The notes under the pieces: generated by a model
The model's input: only the letters and a program-made list of their open reading frames with translations
What the model was told of the DNA's origin: nothing
Databases searched by the model: none
Program-made: the position numbers and the translations under genes
Shown: positions 42,124 through 51,481 of the stretch, piece after piece
Layout: the number at the start of each line of letters is the position of its first letter
How positions within the stretch are numbered: the first letter of the stretch is position 1
NCBI RefSeq assembly: GCF_001413955.1
Contig: NZ_LCTZ01000002.1
Span: 2,094,501-2,158,500, forward strand
Origin: Flagellimonas eckloniae
Lineage (GTDB): Bacteria; Bacteroidota; Bacteroidia; Flavobacteriales; Flavobacteriaceae
Length of the DNA: 64,000 nt
Reading direction: 5' to 3'

Positions 42124-42828
42124 TTACTGAAGCTTAAATGTAATTGGAATACTAAAAGGTACTTTCACCGCTCTACCTCTCTGCTTGCCTGGTGTCATTT
42201 TAGGAAGCTTGTTGATAATACGTAACGCTTCTTTTTCCAAATTTTTATCCGGTCCACGCATTCTAATGTTACCAATGCTACCATCTTTTTGGATAACAAA
42301 AACAACATTTACCCTTCCTTGAACACCCATTTCTTGGGCAATCTCTGGGTAACGGAAATTTTTACGGATATGCTTTTGCATCATGTCCTGGAAACATTGC
42401 TTTTTATTGGATGCTCTTTCGCAACCTGGGAAAACCGGTACATCTTCAATTACAGCAAAGGGAACTGAAAGATCTTCATCAACCTCTTCTACCTCAACAT
42501 CTTCAATTTCCATTACTTCCTCATCCTGACTGGTTTCCGTAGATTCAATTACAGTTTCTTCCACTTCTTCCTCATCTTCAACAACCTCGATGATTTCTGG
42601 TGCTGCTGGTGGTGGTGGTGGTGGTGGAGTTTTTATCTGCTCCGTCATTGGCACCTCTTCGTCCAGCTGGTCCTCAACATTCATTGAAATGTCATAATCA
42701 CCGCTATTATCGTATTTTTTCCACTCCATGGCTCCATAAACCAACCCCAAAACAGCGGCCAGCCCTATTACGAAATAGAGTGAACTGTTTTTTCCTACAT
42801 CTGCTTTTGGATTCTTTTTTAGTTCCAT
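42124..42828 (-). CDS. tonB: Energy transducer TonB
   Basis: The 234-residue protein spans the inner membrane once (about 18-36) and reaches across the periplasm to power outer-membrane receptors. After the helix comes a run of seven prolines (KTPPPPPPPAAPE), then an unusually acidic linker (about 75-125, many Glu and Asp). The TonB C-terminal domain (about 145-234) contains FRYPEIAQEMGVQGRVNVVF and a late FSIPITFKLQ. Two cysteines (PGCERASNKKQC) precede the domain, as in many Bacteroidota TonB proteins. It is a single gene with no ExbB/ExbD neighbours. Confidence 0.94.
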   Translation of the reverse strand: MELKKNPKADVGKNSSLYFVIGLAAVLGLVYGAMEWKKYDNSGDYDISMNVEDQLDEEVPMTEQIKTPPPPPPPAAPEIIEVVEDEEEVEETVIESTETSQDEEVMEIEDVEVEEVDEDLSVPFAVIEDVPVFPGCERASNKKQCFQDMMQKHIRKNFRYPEIAQEMGVQGRVNVVFVIQKDGSIGNIRMRGPDKNLEKEALRIINKLPKMTPGKQRGRAVKVPFSIPITFKLQ

Positions 42829-42880
42829 CGTTTTGATTTTAGTGTTTGCTAATTTAAATATTAATTGGTTAAATAAGCAA

Positions 42881-43282
42881 TTAAATTTTCCATTTTAACG
42901 GCCTTTCTTTAGAAAAATACCACTTAATTAAGCTTATCCCAAGAAATGCGCCAATTGAATTGGCCAAAACATCGCCTATTTCAGCCATGCGATCTGTTGT
43001 AATCGCATATTGTAACACCTCAATAAATATGCCATACCCTATGGCCAAAAGCAAAATCACCAACACTGCTTTGGACAATTTTATCCCACCTCTTGTACGT
43101 TCCCGTAAAAAAAGGCATCCCAGTAGGGCAAAAACAAAATAAAAGAAAAAGTGTGTAATCTTATCTGCATAGGGAATGTTTACTTGTCTCGTATCCAAAC
43201 CTGAAAAAGAAAATAAGCTGAGTATGGTTATCACCAAGACCCAGCTTACAAATGATATTAAAAAAATATTTTTTTTAAGCAC
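42881..43282 (-). CDS. VanZ-like membrane protein
   Basis: This 133-residue protein has four membrane helices and the VanZ-like pattern: Asp/Lys before helix 2 (PYADKITHFFFYFVFALLGCLFL), Glu in helix 3 (YGIFIEVLQYAI) and ending EIGDVLANSIGAFLGI. The family is named for teicoplanin resistance, but most members have no known role and this one should not be read as a resistance gene. It starts with GTG inside the end of gcvH (8-bp overlap), so the pair is translationally coupled. Confidence 0.87.
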   Translation of the reverse strand: MLKKNIFLISFVSWVLVITILSLFSFSGLDTRQVNIPYADKITHFFFYFVFALLGCLFLRERTRGGIKLSKAVLVILLLAIGYGIFIEVLQYAITTDRMAEIGDVLANSIGAFLGISLIKWYFSKERPLKWKI

Positions 43283-43655
43283 CTACCATTGCCTTATACT
43301 CTTCATCACTCATTAAACCTTCAACTTCCGAAGCATCACTTATTTTAATCTTGATCATCCAGCCATCACCATAGGGGTCCGTATTCACCTTCTCTGGTTC
43401 ATCTTCCAAGGTTTCGTTAAACGCAATAATTTCGCCAGTCAATGGTAAAAACAAATCGGAAACCGTCTTTACGGCCTCCACAGTACCAAATACCTCATCT
43501 TTGTCCAAAGTTTCATCCAAAGTCTCTACTTCAACATAAACGATATCCCCCAATTCTCCTTGGGCAAAATCGGTAATGCCAACGGTAGCTGTATCTCCGT
43601 CTATTTTAACCCACTCGTGATCTTTGGTATACTTTAATTCTGCTGGAATGTTCAT
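43275..43655 (-). CDS. gcvH: Glycine cleavage system H protein
   Basis: The 126-residue lipoyl carrier shuttles the aminomethyl group between the P, T and L proteins of glycine decarboxylase. The lipoylated lysine is Lys63 in VFGTVEAVKTVSDLFLP. KYTKDHEWVKIDGDTATVGITDFAQGELGD-type beta strands and the conserved VNTDPYGDGWMIKI are present. The gcvP and gcvT genes are not in the window. It sits between sprA and vanZ, with its own likely promoter. Confidence 0.97.
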   Translation of the reverse strand: MNIPAELKYTKDHEWVKIDGDTATVGITDFAQGELGDIVYVEVETLDETLDKDEVFGTVEAVKTVSDLFLPLTGEIIAFNETLEDEPEKVNTDPYGDGWMIKIKISDASEVEGLMSDEEYKAMVGA

Positions 43656-43681
43656 TGTCTTATTTTGTATTAGTCATAAGA

Positions 43682-43712
43682 CAAATGTAACGGATTGAAT
43701 ATAGCTATTCAA
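43682..43712 (-). promoter_or_regulatory. Bacteroidota-type promoter for gcvH
   Basis: On the minus strand TTG (43712-43710) and TACATTTG (43689-43682, exact TAnnTTTG) are 20 bp apart. Transcription would start near 43675, about 20 bp before the ATG. It lies in the 90-bp gap after sprA, so gcvH and vanZ can be expressed apart from sprA. Confidence 0.5.
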
Positions 43713-43745
43713 GTAAATTTTATAACAAAATATTCAGTTTGAAAA

Positions 43746-46700
43746 CTAGTTCCCAAAATTATACCTTATGGTAAAACCGGCATTAATGGTTGTCTGTGGG
43801 AACGCCGTGGAGACCGCAAACTGGGAAAAGGAGTGATCATAGAAGAACAGCGCATTCAAGCTTTTGCTCAATGCATAATCTGCCGTGAACTTGATGGACA
43901 TTAATTGTTGACCGGAAGTAATTTGATTGTTATCAATATCGAGGTTTCTTATGATTGTAATATTATCCCTTAGGGATAAATCTGCTTTTAAGTTTAAATC
44001 GCCTTTTAAGCGCGTTTTTTCACCACCTATGTTGGTCACAAACTTTACATCTTTAAAACGGTAGCCCAATCCAAGGGTATATTCCTTTCCGTTGATTTCT
44101 GTAAGGAGGTTATTATCGAAACTTAGAGACAACATTCTATCCGTTCGGACTTCAGCTACAAAGCTAAAGGAATTCTTCATCTCAAAATCCATACGCATTA
44201 AGGGATTAAATTCATCATTGAGCACAACATTGTTAATTATGTTCTCCGGCAATAAATCACCAGTGTCTGGATCGGTTGTGGTATTCTCTCTTTCCAGATT
44301 GGTTTGAAATGAGTTGATACTGTAAGCGGCACGATACCCGTGACTTAATGAAAAACGTTTGAATTTCTTTTTGAACCATCTATTCTTCATCAATCCGGTA
44401 TACTTAATGTTCCAATTTGGAATTGGAATTTCCCTGAAGGCATCCAAATTTACACGGTCAACATCTTGACCAGTATAGGCAGCAAAGAAAGCGGGCAACA
44501 ATACTTCTTGTTGCGTTTTTCCATATAACTCTGGAAAACCATCTTCATCCAAAGTGCCCGGGGTCTGTCCCCTGTCCGAAACCAATCTGTTGGCAATGGT
44601 GATCCTATTTTGTTTAAATGTCTCAAACGTTTCCGAATCAAATTCATCGCTTTTATTGAACACCGTTCCAATCATAACTGTTGAGATGCTAAAATTCCCC
44701 AACTCATTAACAAGTCCATTCTGATTGTTTATCCATTCTTGCGGGCTATAATTTTCTTGAGTACTGCTTGAAAATTGCCTGTCGGCTGTAAAATCAATGG
44801 TCAAATCTTGGGTGGGATTAGCAGTAGCAGCAAGGTTTAATTGTTTATTTGTGTTTTGCATATACTGGGAATTAAACTCAGTAAATGTGGTCAACCAACC
44901 ATTACGTGCAGCTTCAAAACGCACATCGGCTTGGCTACCAAAAACAAATCCCAATGTTGGCCGCGCCGAACCAATAAAACCTACAGATTGTGTATATCCT
45001 GGAAGTACGGTACCATTATTTTCACTGTAGTTTACATTCACCCGTTTTACCATGGTTACAATGTCCACCAAAGTATTAAAGGCTTTGCTCGTCTTTTTTG
45101 GTGGTTTTTCGTCTGTTTCGGTTGATGCAGGATTTCCTGCTTTATCCCTTCGTACCTGAACTTGATTCGCTGTAACTTTGCCATCTCGCTTTTTCAACCC
45201 CAAAAAGTCGTAAAAGCGTTGCATCGTCAAATTTGCCGTTATGGTATGGGTATTGGCATTTTGAACTGTATTTATATTCTCTCCTGAAACCTCAATCAAA
45301 GCATCTCCGCCACGTTGCCAGTCAAAATTACTGGTATAGGTGTATTGGGCATTCATAAAATCCAAAAACGGAAATTTATTGAAGGGCAGTTCATAGTTCA
45401 GTTCCATACGTTGCGAATGTCGGTTTGGTTCTCCAACATCAAAAAAGCCATCCCATAAATTCAAATCTGCATTTATACCAGAATCCGAATCATCATCCAC
45501 ATTAAAATAATTCCTTACTATATTATTGTTGGATGCCGTTAAATTTAAACGCAATGACTTTGAAATACTGTAATTTAATGCATATTGCCAATTAAACAGG
45601 TAATTACGCTGTTGCAAGAGCGGCAATTCCAAAGCTTCAACTCCCGGCTCCAAAACATCCCTAAAACGCTGTTGGTTAAAAGATCTATTGTAGTTTGCAT
45701 TGACCGATAAACTTGTAGGCAATACATTAAAATTCAATTCTTTTAACCATTGCCAGTATTTTCCAGTGAACAGTGAATCCTTTTTGGCAAATGGAGCTAC
45801 AGGGGCTGGTTTAAAATTATGGTTATACACAAAACCGGTGGTCACATTTTGATCCCGTAGATCTGCAACCTCAAAATCCCTGTGATTGGTTTCATTATAG
45901 GAATAATTGAAGGTAAAGTTTTCAACGTCAAAAAAGTTCTCTTTTGCTTCCTCACCTCTATTTTTTCTAACCCCAATAAGGTTGATGCTTCTTCTTTTGG
46001 TATAGTCTTCTGCCTGTGTCCTTATGGTCTCAGCATCTTCTGGGGTTTCGGCTGCTGCAATACGGTCCTCCAATTTTAAATCATCGTATACTGGATCAAA
46101 CTCTGGAGTTATCAAACTTTCAGAAATGCCATAATTGAACGGTAGCTCAAGCCCCCATTTCTTTGGAAACAATTGTCCCACATTTATATTGGTTACCACA
46201 TCGTAAGATATGGCATCTTCCCGTGAACGCTCGTTGGGCATTTGATCAATGGAACCAAAACCAGAAGTACTTCTACTTCCTGTTGCCGTAACATTTGCAA
46301 AATCTGCCATGTTTGCGTCCAAAGCAGCAACTGCGGCCCAACCTCCATTGTTATCCAAACCGGCCAATCGTAGTTCGTTGAACCACACTTCCCCTCTTGC
46401 TGGCAGATCATCAATATTTTTAATACCCACCATCATACCTCTAATACTTCCCAGAGATGGGTTACCACGTATTCCTATCCGAAGCCTTCCCAAAGTTCTG
46501 GGGGCAAATTCATCTACCGAAACCACCTCTCCATCAACTACCTCGTAATAATTAATTTGACTTAGGGTTTGCGATGCTATTCCTTGAGATTTTACTTTAT
46601 TCAAATCGCTCAAAGCAATATCAATTTCGTTGACGTCGGGCCAAATTTCATCTTCAGATGTTGCACTGAAGGATGTAAGTTGAAGCGGCAATTCTATTTG

Positions 46701-49700
46701 ATAAAAGTTCTCTGAAAAATCCGTTCCAATTCTAAGGAAACCGACCAATGGGGTATCGTCGTCTGAATAATCGCTATTTAAAATTTTCTCGGCGTGCATA
46801 AACATTTTAATACGTTCATACTGGCGTACATCAATATTTACATTTTTAAAAACACCCCGTGAATCTTGGGATTCTAAGTTTTCGACCACAAAGGAAAGCG
46901 ATTGCTCGTTTTGGCGAATTATAGTATTGTTATTGTTCAGTTGTTCCCTGACCACTCCCGGAGGCAGAACATACGGAATCGGCTGCCGCCCAAAATTTTC
47001 CTCAATATTTACCGTATTCACATCGGTTACGGTACCATCATCAGATGGATCGTTGTCCACATCGGGTTGTAACGAGTTCGTATATGTTCTCCAATCTCCC
47101 CGTACCAAATCCAAAGTAGCAAACCGTAGTACAACATCATCCGTAAATCCGGTGAGGTACATTCGCATAAAACTAACAGAGCGAAAATCCGTTATTCCAC
47201 CCACAGCATCCGTAAAATCACTTAATGGAATCTTATATTGAATCCATCTTCTGTTCAACTGGGTTCCATTTGGAAGTGTTGATGTCAAACCTTCACGAAT
47301 ATCAGTTACATACTGATCGTTAATGGTTGTATTTGGCTTTATTTGGATTCGATACTCATAATAGCTATTCACCGTGTTCATGGTTAAATCCCTATCAATA
47401 TCCTCCACATCAGGTAAAGTAGTAGATCCCCTATTTGTATTGGTTACGGCAACAGGTGAATTTCCATCTGGGTTATTAAAATCCAAATAACGCTCTAGAA
47501 TGCCACCTTCCCTATTCAAATAATATTCATAATTATCCAGGGCGGGGTCATCTCCAGGACCATAAATAGCTTGCTCAGCAATATCGTCCAATCCATCTAA
47601 ACCAACATCTTGTAATGTCCTGTTCGTTTCGTCTGCATCAAAGGCATATACCAGAGATTGGGTTGAGGGCACTTGCCCCCAGATTGTCTCTCTTGGAGTT
47701 TCACTATTGGTGCTTGCAGGCAGTCCGTTTTCATATTGTTTACGGCCGTCTTTCAGTATATCTTCGGAGATATTACCTAGATTAAATACCAGCTCACCAT
47801 CATTGACACCATTGGTTTGTCCATCTATATATGGATCCAACACCCAAAACTGGACAAATTCCACATTGGATTGTTCAAAGTTGGTACTGCTCAATGGACG
47901 CATAATACCAGCCCATTTGTCATCCGGAGTTTCCGTTGCAAAATCAGGATTGGCATTGTAGGGCCCTTTTTGGTTTGGGTAATACACCAAATCCAAAGTT
48001 CCCTGAACGGTTGTTTGCCCTTGGGCAATATCGGTTTCCGAAAAGACCTCATCTATAAAAACCCTTCGAGTGGTATTTAAAGAAATATCATTATCTGACA
48101 TGCTTGAAGGCCTTTGGTTGGTGTAAAAAATAGGATCAATGGTGTACCAAGACATTTTTGCACGTTCATAGCCTACATCTATATCAGTTCGGTCTTCCAA
48201 AAATTCAACCGGGGGACTTGCCAAAAACCACCCCAAGGACGACCGTATATCTATTAGGGCCTGTGCTCCTTCAAAATCGTCTATATAAGTTGTGGTTTCC
48301 CCTTGAAAATCAGCATTCTTTGGCGAATTGGGCTTTAAAAAAGCTACTTCACCCCGTATGGAAAGGTTTGAGGGGACATCAGTATCTATGTTTGGCAACT
48401 TATTGGCCAATCGTGTTAAAAAGGGAATTTCCGTACTGAAATTTCCATTGAGGCCAAAAATGGTATTGTTAACAGGTTCTACACCATAATTGGATTTTTG
48501 CGTTAGAGGTCTTTCATTGAGATTCAACAAGGTTCCTCCCAATACAAAGTTTTCATTGAATTGATGCTCCACATTGATTCCCGTAAATCTTCTTGTCTGC
48601 TGTCCAAAAACCGCATTATTTTCTACGGAAATATTGATAGGTGTATCGGATGCTTCCAGACTTGGATCCAAAATTTGTACTGTACCTGCCAGATAATTCA
48701 CCGTATAGTCTATCCCTTCCTGCAACTGACGACCACCTGCCGTAACCCTTACCGAACCTTGTGGAACATTAAAGGCACCAATTGGAATGCCATTGCTTCC
48801 CTCAGATTTATAACGCCCTTTTAACTGAAACCTATTCTTTTCCGCATCCTGTAGCGAAGCCGCCTTTGTCTTGGCATACATATTACGGAATACATATTTC
48901 TGTTGGTTTTCATTGTATCCCTGATCATTATCAACATCATAGGTTCCCCCTCCCAGTTCATTGAACAAGAATTCTCCGAAAGGTTCAACCTTGGTGAAAA
49001 TAATACGTCCGGATTGGGTATCGATAGTTATACCAGGTACATAATCAAAAAAACCATCACCGCCCGGTTGCACATCATTGTACACATTGAGTCGGTCCAA
49101 ATTGAATATGTCTATCAGAATACGTTCTTCAAAACCTGTAGGCCAACCCACATTGGGGTCTACTGGTGTAATATAGTTTCTAGGTGTGGGGTCAGTATAA
49201 AGAATGTTTAACTTAAAGTCTTCTTGGCTTAATTGAAAGGCTCCAGTTGCGTAAATATTTTTCATCATCAAATCCCAAATAGGATCTTCTACGTTGGTGA
49301 TATTACTTTTAAGTAATTTCAAAATCAAGGTATTGTTCTCAACAATTGGATTTACCCCTCCTGAAACGGTAGTGGCATCCACGCTTCCATTGGCAAATTC
49401 CCCCACCTGAAAAACTTCACCATTGAAGGTATATTGAAACGCAACTCCCAAAACCTCATCATTGCTCAGCCTTTGGTTAAGCGAAATATATCCCAATTGT
49501 GCATCAAATTGATAGTCTCTGGTCAATTCCAGTTTTCGGGCATTTTCTAAAATAGCATAATCAAAACCTTGATTTGCCGTTACTCCAAATCCGGATTCTA
49601 CAGTGGCAATATCCCGAATGGATGACGTTAACTGCCCTCCATTACCAATTAAGGCTGGATCAAAATCATTGGCTCCGTTACGGGGCAAAGCTCCCATTTC

Positions 49701-50858
49701 AAAAACGTTGAAGAACCCTGCAGGAGCATTTCCTTCTTTTCCAATCCTGGTAACTTCCCTTCCATCGACACCTAACTCCACTTCTCCCAAATCCTGAAGC
49801 GCAACAACGTTCCTAACGTTTAGCGTTTGCTGGTTACGATTGGTGATCCATACTTCCAAACGGGTAATTTGTACTTGACTTTGGATGAAGGGATAATTTG
49901 TTAGTGCAGCATCGTAATTGTCCCTAAAATATTGGGCCAAGAAAAAGTGTTTGTCCTCATCATAATCCAAGGCAGTAAGAGCAAATTCATTTACGGTTCC
50001 ACCTCCTTGTGCCACCACAGTATTATTTTGTGATTGTTGTTCCGAGAAAACTGCGGTTACTGTGGTCTTTCCAAACTGTAATTGTGTTTTTACACCGAAA
50101 AGGCTTTGCGCTCCCGTAATAAGAGAACTGTTCAAGGGCATATTTACATTTCCAATCTCAATTTTTCTTAGAATATCGTCTTCTGTTGGCGTATAATCTA
50201 TTTTGACCAAATTTTGGAAGTCAAAAGTTGCCTCCGTGTCATAATTAGCCGTCACCAGCAAACGCTCTCCAACTTTTCCTTGTAGACTTAAACTAATTCG
50301 CTGATCAAAATCAAAAGAAAGATTGGTTCTATTTCTAGGTGAAAGTGCCGGATTGTCATTTTTTTGCCATAAAACCCCCAAATCCATAGCTACAGAACCT
50401 TGCGGAATTACTTCGATCGTATTCCCTCCAAAAATGGATTCAAAAAAGCTACTATTTACATAGAAATTAGGCAAGAGATTCTTTCTGGCTTCTTCACTCC
50501 CCTCTTTCTTACCTGTAAAGGCATCTATTTTTTCTTTGAAATAGGATTTCATTCGTTCTTTTCGAACGAGCTCGAAATATTGATCAGGAGTAAGTATTAC
50601 AGGATGGTTTACATCAAAATCCCCAACGCTTTCCGTGTAGATATAGCGATCAAGTTTAGGGTCATACGTGTATTTAGCAATAATGCTATCAGGGTTTTCC
50701 AATATCAACTGCCCAAGTGCAACACCCGTTTTTACCGAATCCTGAACTTGTTCATTGGTTTCTTGCCCCATTAGGTTAGTGGCTATCAGAAAACATACAA
50801 AAAAGAAAAAGTACCTAAATCTTAATGATTTAAGTATTGGTTTTGCCCCTCTTTTCAA
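43746..50858 (-). CDS. sprA: SprA, outer-membrane translocon of the type IX secretion system
   Basis: The 2,370-residue protein forms the large beta-barrel channel through which T9SS cargo crosses the outer membrane. It has a signal peptide (about 1-31, ending LMGQ), the early motif YTYDPKLDRYIYTESVGDFDVNHPVILTPDQYFEL in the family's N-terminal region, many amphipathic strands, and a C-terminal strand ending INAGFTIRYNFGN. Length matches SprA/Sov proteins. It is required for secretion of type B and type A CTD proteins, including presumably the adhesin at 7675-14349. The start is 5 bp after the ruvA stop, so the two genes share a transcript. Confidence 0.96.
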   Translation of the reverse strand: MKRGAKPILKSLRFRYFFFFVCFLIATNLMGQETNEQVQDSVKTGVALGQLILENPDSIIAKYTYDPKLDRYIYTESVGDFDVNHPVILTPDQYFELVRKERMKSYFKEKIDAFTGKKEGSEEARKNLLPNFYVNSSFFESIFGGNTIEVIPQGSVAMDLGVLWQKNDNPALSPRNRTNLSFDFDQRISLSLQGKVGERLLVTANYDTEATFDFQNLVKIDYTPTEDDILRKIEIGNVNMPLNSSLITGAQSLFGVKTQLQFGKTTVTAVFSEQQSQNNTVVAQGGGTVNEFALTALDYDEDKHFFLAQYFRDNYDAALTNYPFIQSQVQITRLEVWITNRNQQTLNVRNVVALQDLGEVELGVDGREVTRIGKEGNAPAGFFNVFEMGALPRNGANDFDPALIGNGGQLTSSIRDIATVESGFGVTANQGFDYAILENARKLELTRDYQFDAQLGYISLNQRLSNDEVLGVAFQYTFNGEVFQVGEFANGSVDATTVSGGVNPIVENNTLILKLLKSNITNVEDPIWDLMMKNIYATGAFQLSQEDFKLNILYTDPTPRNYITPVDPNVGWPTGFEERILIDIFNLDRLNVYNDVQPGGDGFFDYVPGITIDTQSGRIIFTKVEPFGEFLFNELGGGTYDVDNDQGYNENQQKYVFRNMYAKTKAASLQDAEKNRFQLKGRYKSEGSNGIPIGAFNVPQGSVRVTAGGRQLQEGIDYTVNYLAGTVQILDPSLEASDTPINISVENNAVFGQQTRRFTGINVEHQFNENFVLGGTLLNLNERPLTQKSNYGVEPVNNTIFGLNGNFSTEIPFLTRLANKLPNIDTDVPSNLSIRGEVAFLKPNSPKNADFQGETTTYIDDFEGAQALIDIRSSLGWFLASPPVEFLEDRTDIDVGYERAKMSWYTIDPIFYTNQRPSSMSDNDISLNTTRRVFIDEVFSETDIAQGQTTVQGTLDLVYYPNQKGPYNANPDFATETPDDKWAGIMRPLSSTNFEQSNVEFVQFWVLDPYIDGQTNGVNDGELVFNLGNISEDILKDGRKQYENGLPASTNSETPRETIWGQVPSTQSLVYAFDADETNRTLQDVGLDGLDDIAEQAIYGPGDDPALDNYEYYLNREGGILERYLDFNNPDGNSPVAVTNTNRGSTTLPDVEDIDRDLTMNTVNSYYEYRIQIKPNTTINDQYVTDIREGLTSTLPNGTQLNRRWIQYKIPLSDFTDAVGGITDFRSVSFMRMYLTGFTDDVVLRFATLDLVRGDWRTYTNSLQPDVDNDPSDDGTVTDVNTVNIEENFGRQPIPYVLPPGVVREQLNNNNTIIRQNEQSLSFVVENLESQDSRGVFKNVNIDVRQYERIKMFMHAEKILNSDYSDDDTPLVGFLRIGTDFSENFYQIELPLQLTSFSATSEDEIWPDVNEIDIALSDLNKVKSQGIASQTLSQINYYEVVDGEVVSVDEFAPRTLGRLRIGIRGNPSLGSIRGMMVGIKNIDDLPARGEVWFNELRLAGLDNNGGWAAVAALDANMADFANVTATGSRSTSGFGSIDQMPNERSREDAISYDVVTNINVGQLFPKKWGLELPFNYGISESLITPEFDPVYDDLKLEDRIAAAETPEDAETIRTQAEDYTKRRSINLIGVRKNRGEEAKENFFDVENFTFNYSYNETNHRDFEVADLRDQNVTTGFVYNHNFKPAPVAPFAKKDSLFTGKYWQWLKELNFNVLPTSLSVNANYNRSFNQQRFRDVLEPGVEALELPLLQQRNYLFNWQYALNYSISKSLRLNLTASNNNIVRNYFNVDDDSDSGINADLNLWDGFFDVGEPNRHSQRMELNYELPFNKFPFLDFMNAQYTYTSNFDWQRGGDALIEVSGENINTVQNANTHTITANLTMQRFYDFLGLKKRDGKVTANQVQVRRDKAGNPASTETDEKPPKKTSKAFNTLVDIVTMVKRVNVNYSENNGTVLPGYTQSVGFIGSARPTLGFVFGSQADVRFEAARNGWLTTFTEFNSQYMQNTNKQLNLAATANPTQDLTIDFTADRQFSSSTQENYSPQEWINNQNGLVNELGNFSISTVMIGTVFNKSDEFDSETFETFKQNRITIANRLVSDRGQTPGTLDEDGFPELYGKTQQEVLLPAFFAAYTGQDVDRVNLDAFREIPIPNWNIKYTGLMKNRWFKKKFKRFSLSHGYRAAYSINSFQTNLERENTTTDPDTGDLLPENIINNVVLNDEFNPLMRMDFEMKNSFSFVAEVRTDRMLSLSFDNNLLTEINGKEYTLGLGYRFKDVKFVTNIGGEKTRLKGDLNLKADLSLRDNITIIRNLDIDNNQITSGQQLMSIKFTADYALSKSLNALFFYDHSFSQFAVSTAFPQTTINAGFTIRYNFGN

Positions 50859-50863
50859 ACTAG

Positions 50864-51445
50864 TTACAAATTTTTCAGCGCCAATTTTATAATGTCCTCA
50901 ACGCTTAATGATGAATCTTGGGATAATACCTTGTCCACAACCTTTTCAGATTGCCTTCGGACAAAACCAAGAACCTCTAAAGCAGATAACGCTTCTTCTT
51001 TGCTTGTATTGTTTGATTGTAGGGAAACTTCGCCTATATCGTAGACTTTTAAAATCTTATCTTTTAAGTCTAAGATTACTCGTTGAGCTGTCTTGGCTCC
51101 TATCCCCTTGATTGCCTGTATGGAAGGAACATCTCCATTGGCAATTGCATCCCGAATTTGGGTAGGTGACAATGAGGACAACATGGTCCGGGCTATACTT
51201 GATCCAATACCTGAAACTGAAATCAATAATCGAAATATTTCCCGTTCCGATTTTTCCACAAATCCAAACAACGTATGGGAGTCTTCTTTTACCTGTAGAT
51301 GTGTAAAAAGCCTGATACTCTCCTCATCTTTTAATTGTGAAAAAGTGTGTAATGAAATATTTAGAAAGTACCCGACACCTCCACATTCGATGATGACGTA
51401 GGTTGGATTTTTCTCAACTAATTTTCCGTTTAAATGGGTAATCAT
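50864..51445 (-). CDS. ruvA: Holliday junction DNA helicase subunit RuvA
   Basis: RuvA binds four-way junctions and loads the RuvB motor in recombination repair. The 193-residue protein has the OB-fold N terminus (MITHLNGKLVEKNPTYVIIECGGVGY), helix-hairpin-helix motifs (LLISVSGIGSSIARTMLSSL; IQAIKGIGAKTAQRVILDLKDK) and the C-terminal RuvB-binding domain (EALSALEVLGF). It lies 36 bp after maeB and directly before sprA. The partner ruvB is also in the window, at 56752-57774, but in a separate unit. Confidence 0.97.
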   Translation of the reverse strand: MITHLNGKLVEKNPTYVIIECGGVGYFLNISLHTFSQLKDEESIRLFTHLQVKEDSHTLFGFVEKSEREIFRLLISVSGIGSSIARTMLSSLSPTQIRDAIANGDVPSIQAIKGIGAKTAQRVILDLKDKILKVYDIGEVSLQSNNTSKEEALSALEVLGFVRRQSEKVVDKVLSQDSSLSVEDIIKLALKNL

Positions 51446-51481
51446 TTAGAAGTTTGTTTATTAGGTATTGGTGCTGTAGAA

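Noticed and set aside
42881..43282. Glycopeptide resistance function for the VanZ-like protein
   Set aside because: Only the family name suggests it; no other van genes are present and the gene is coupled to gcvH.
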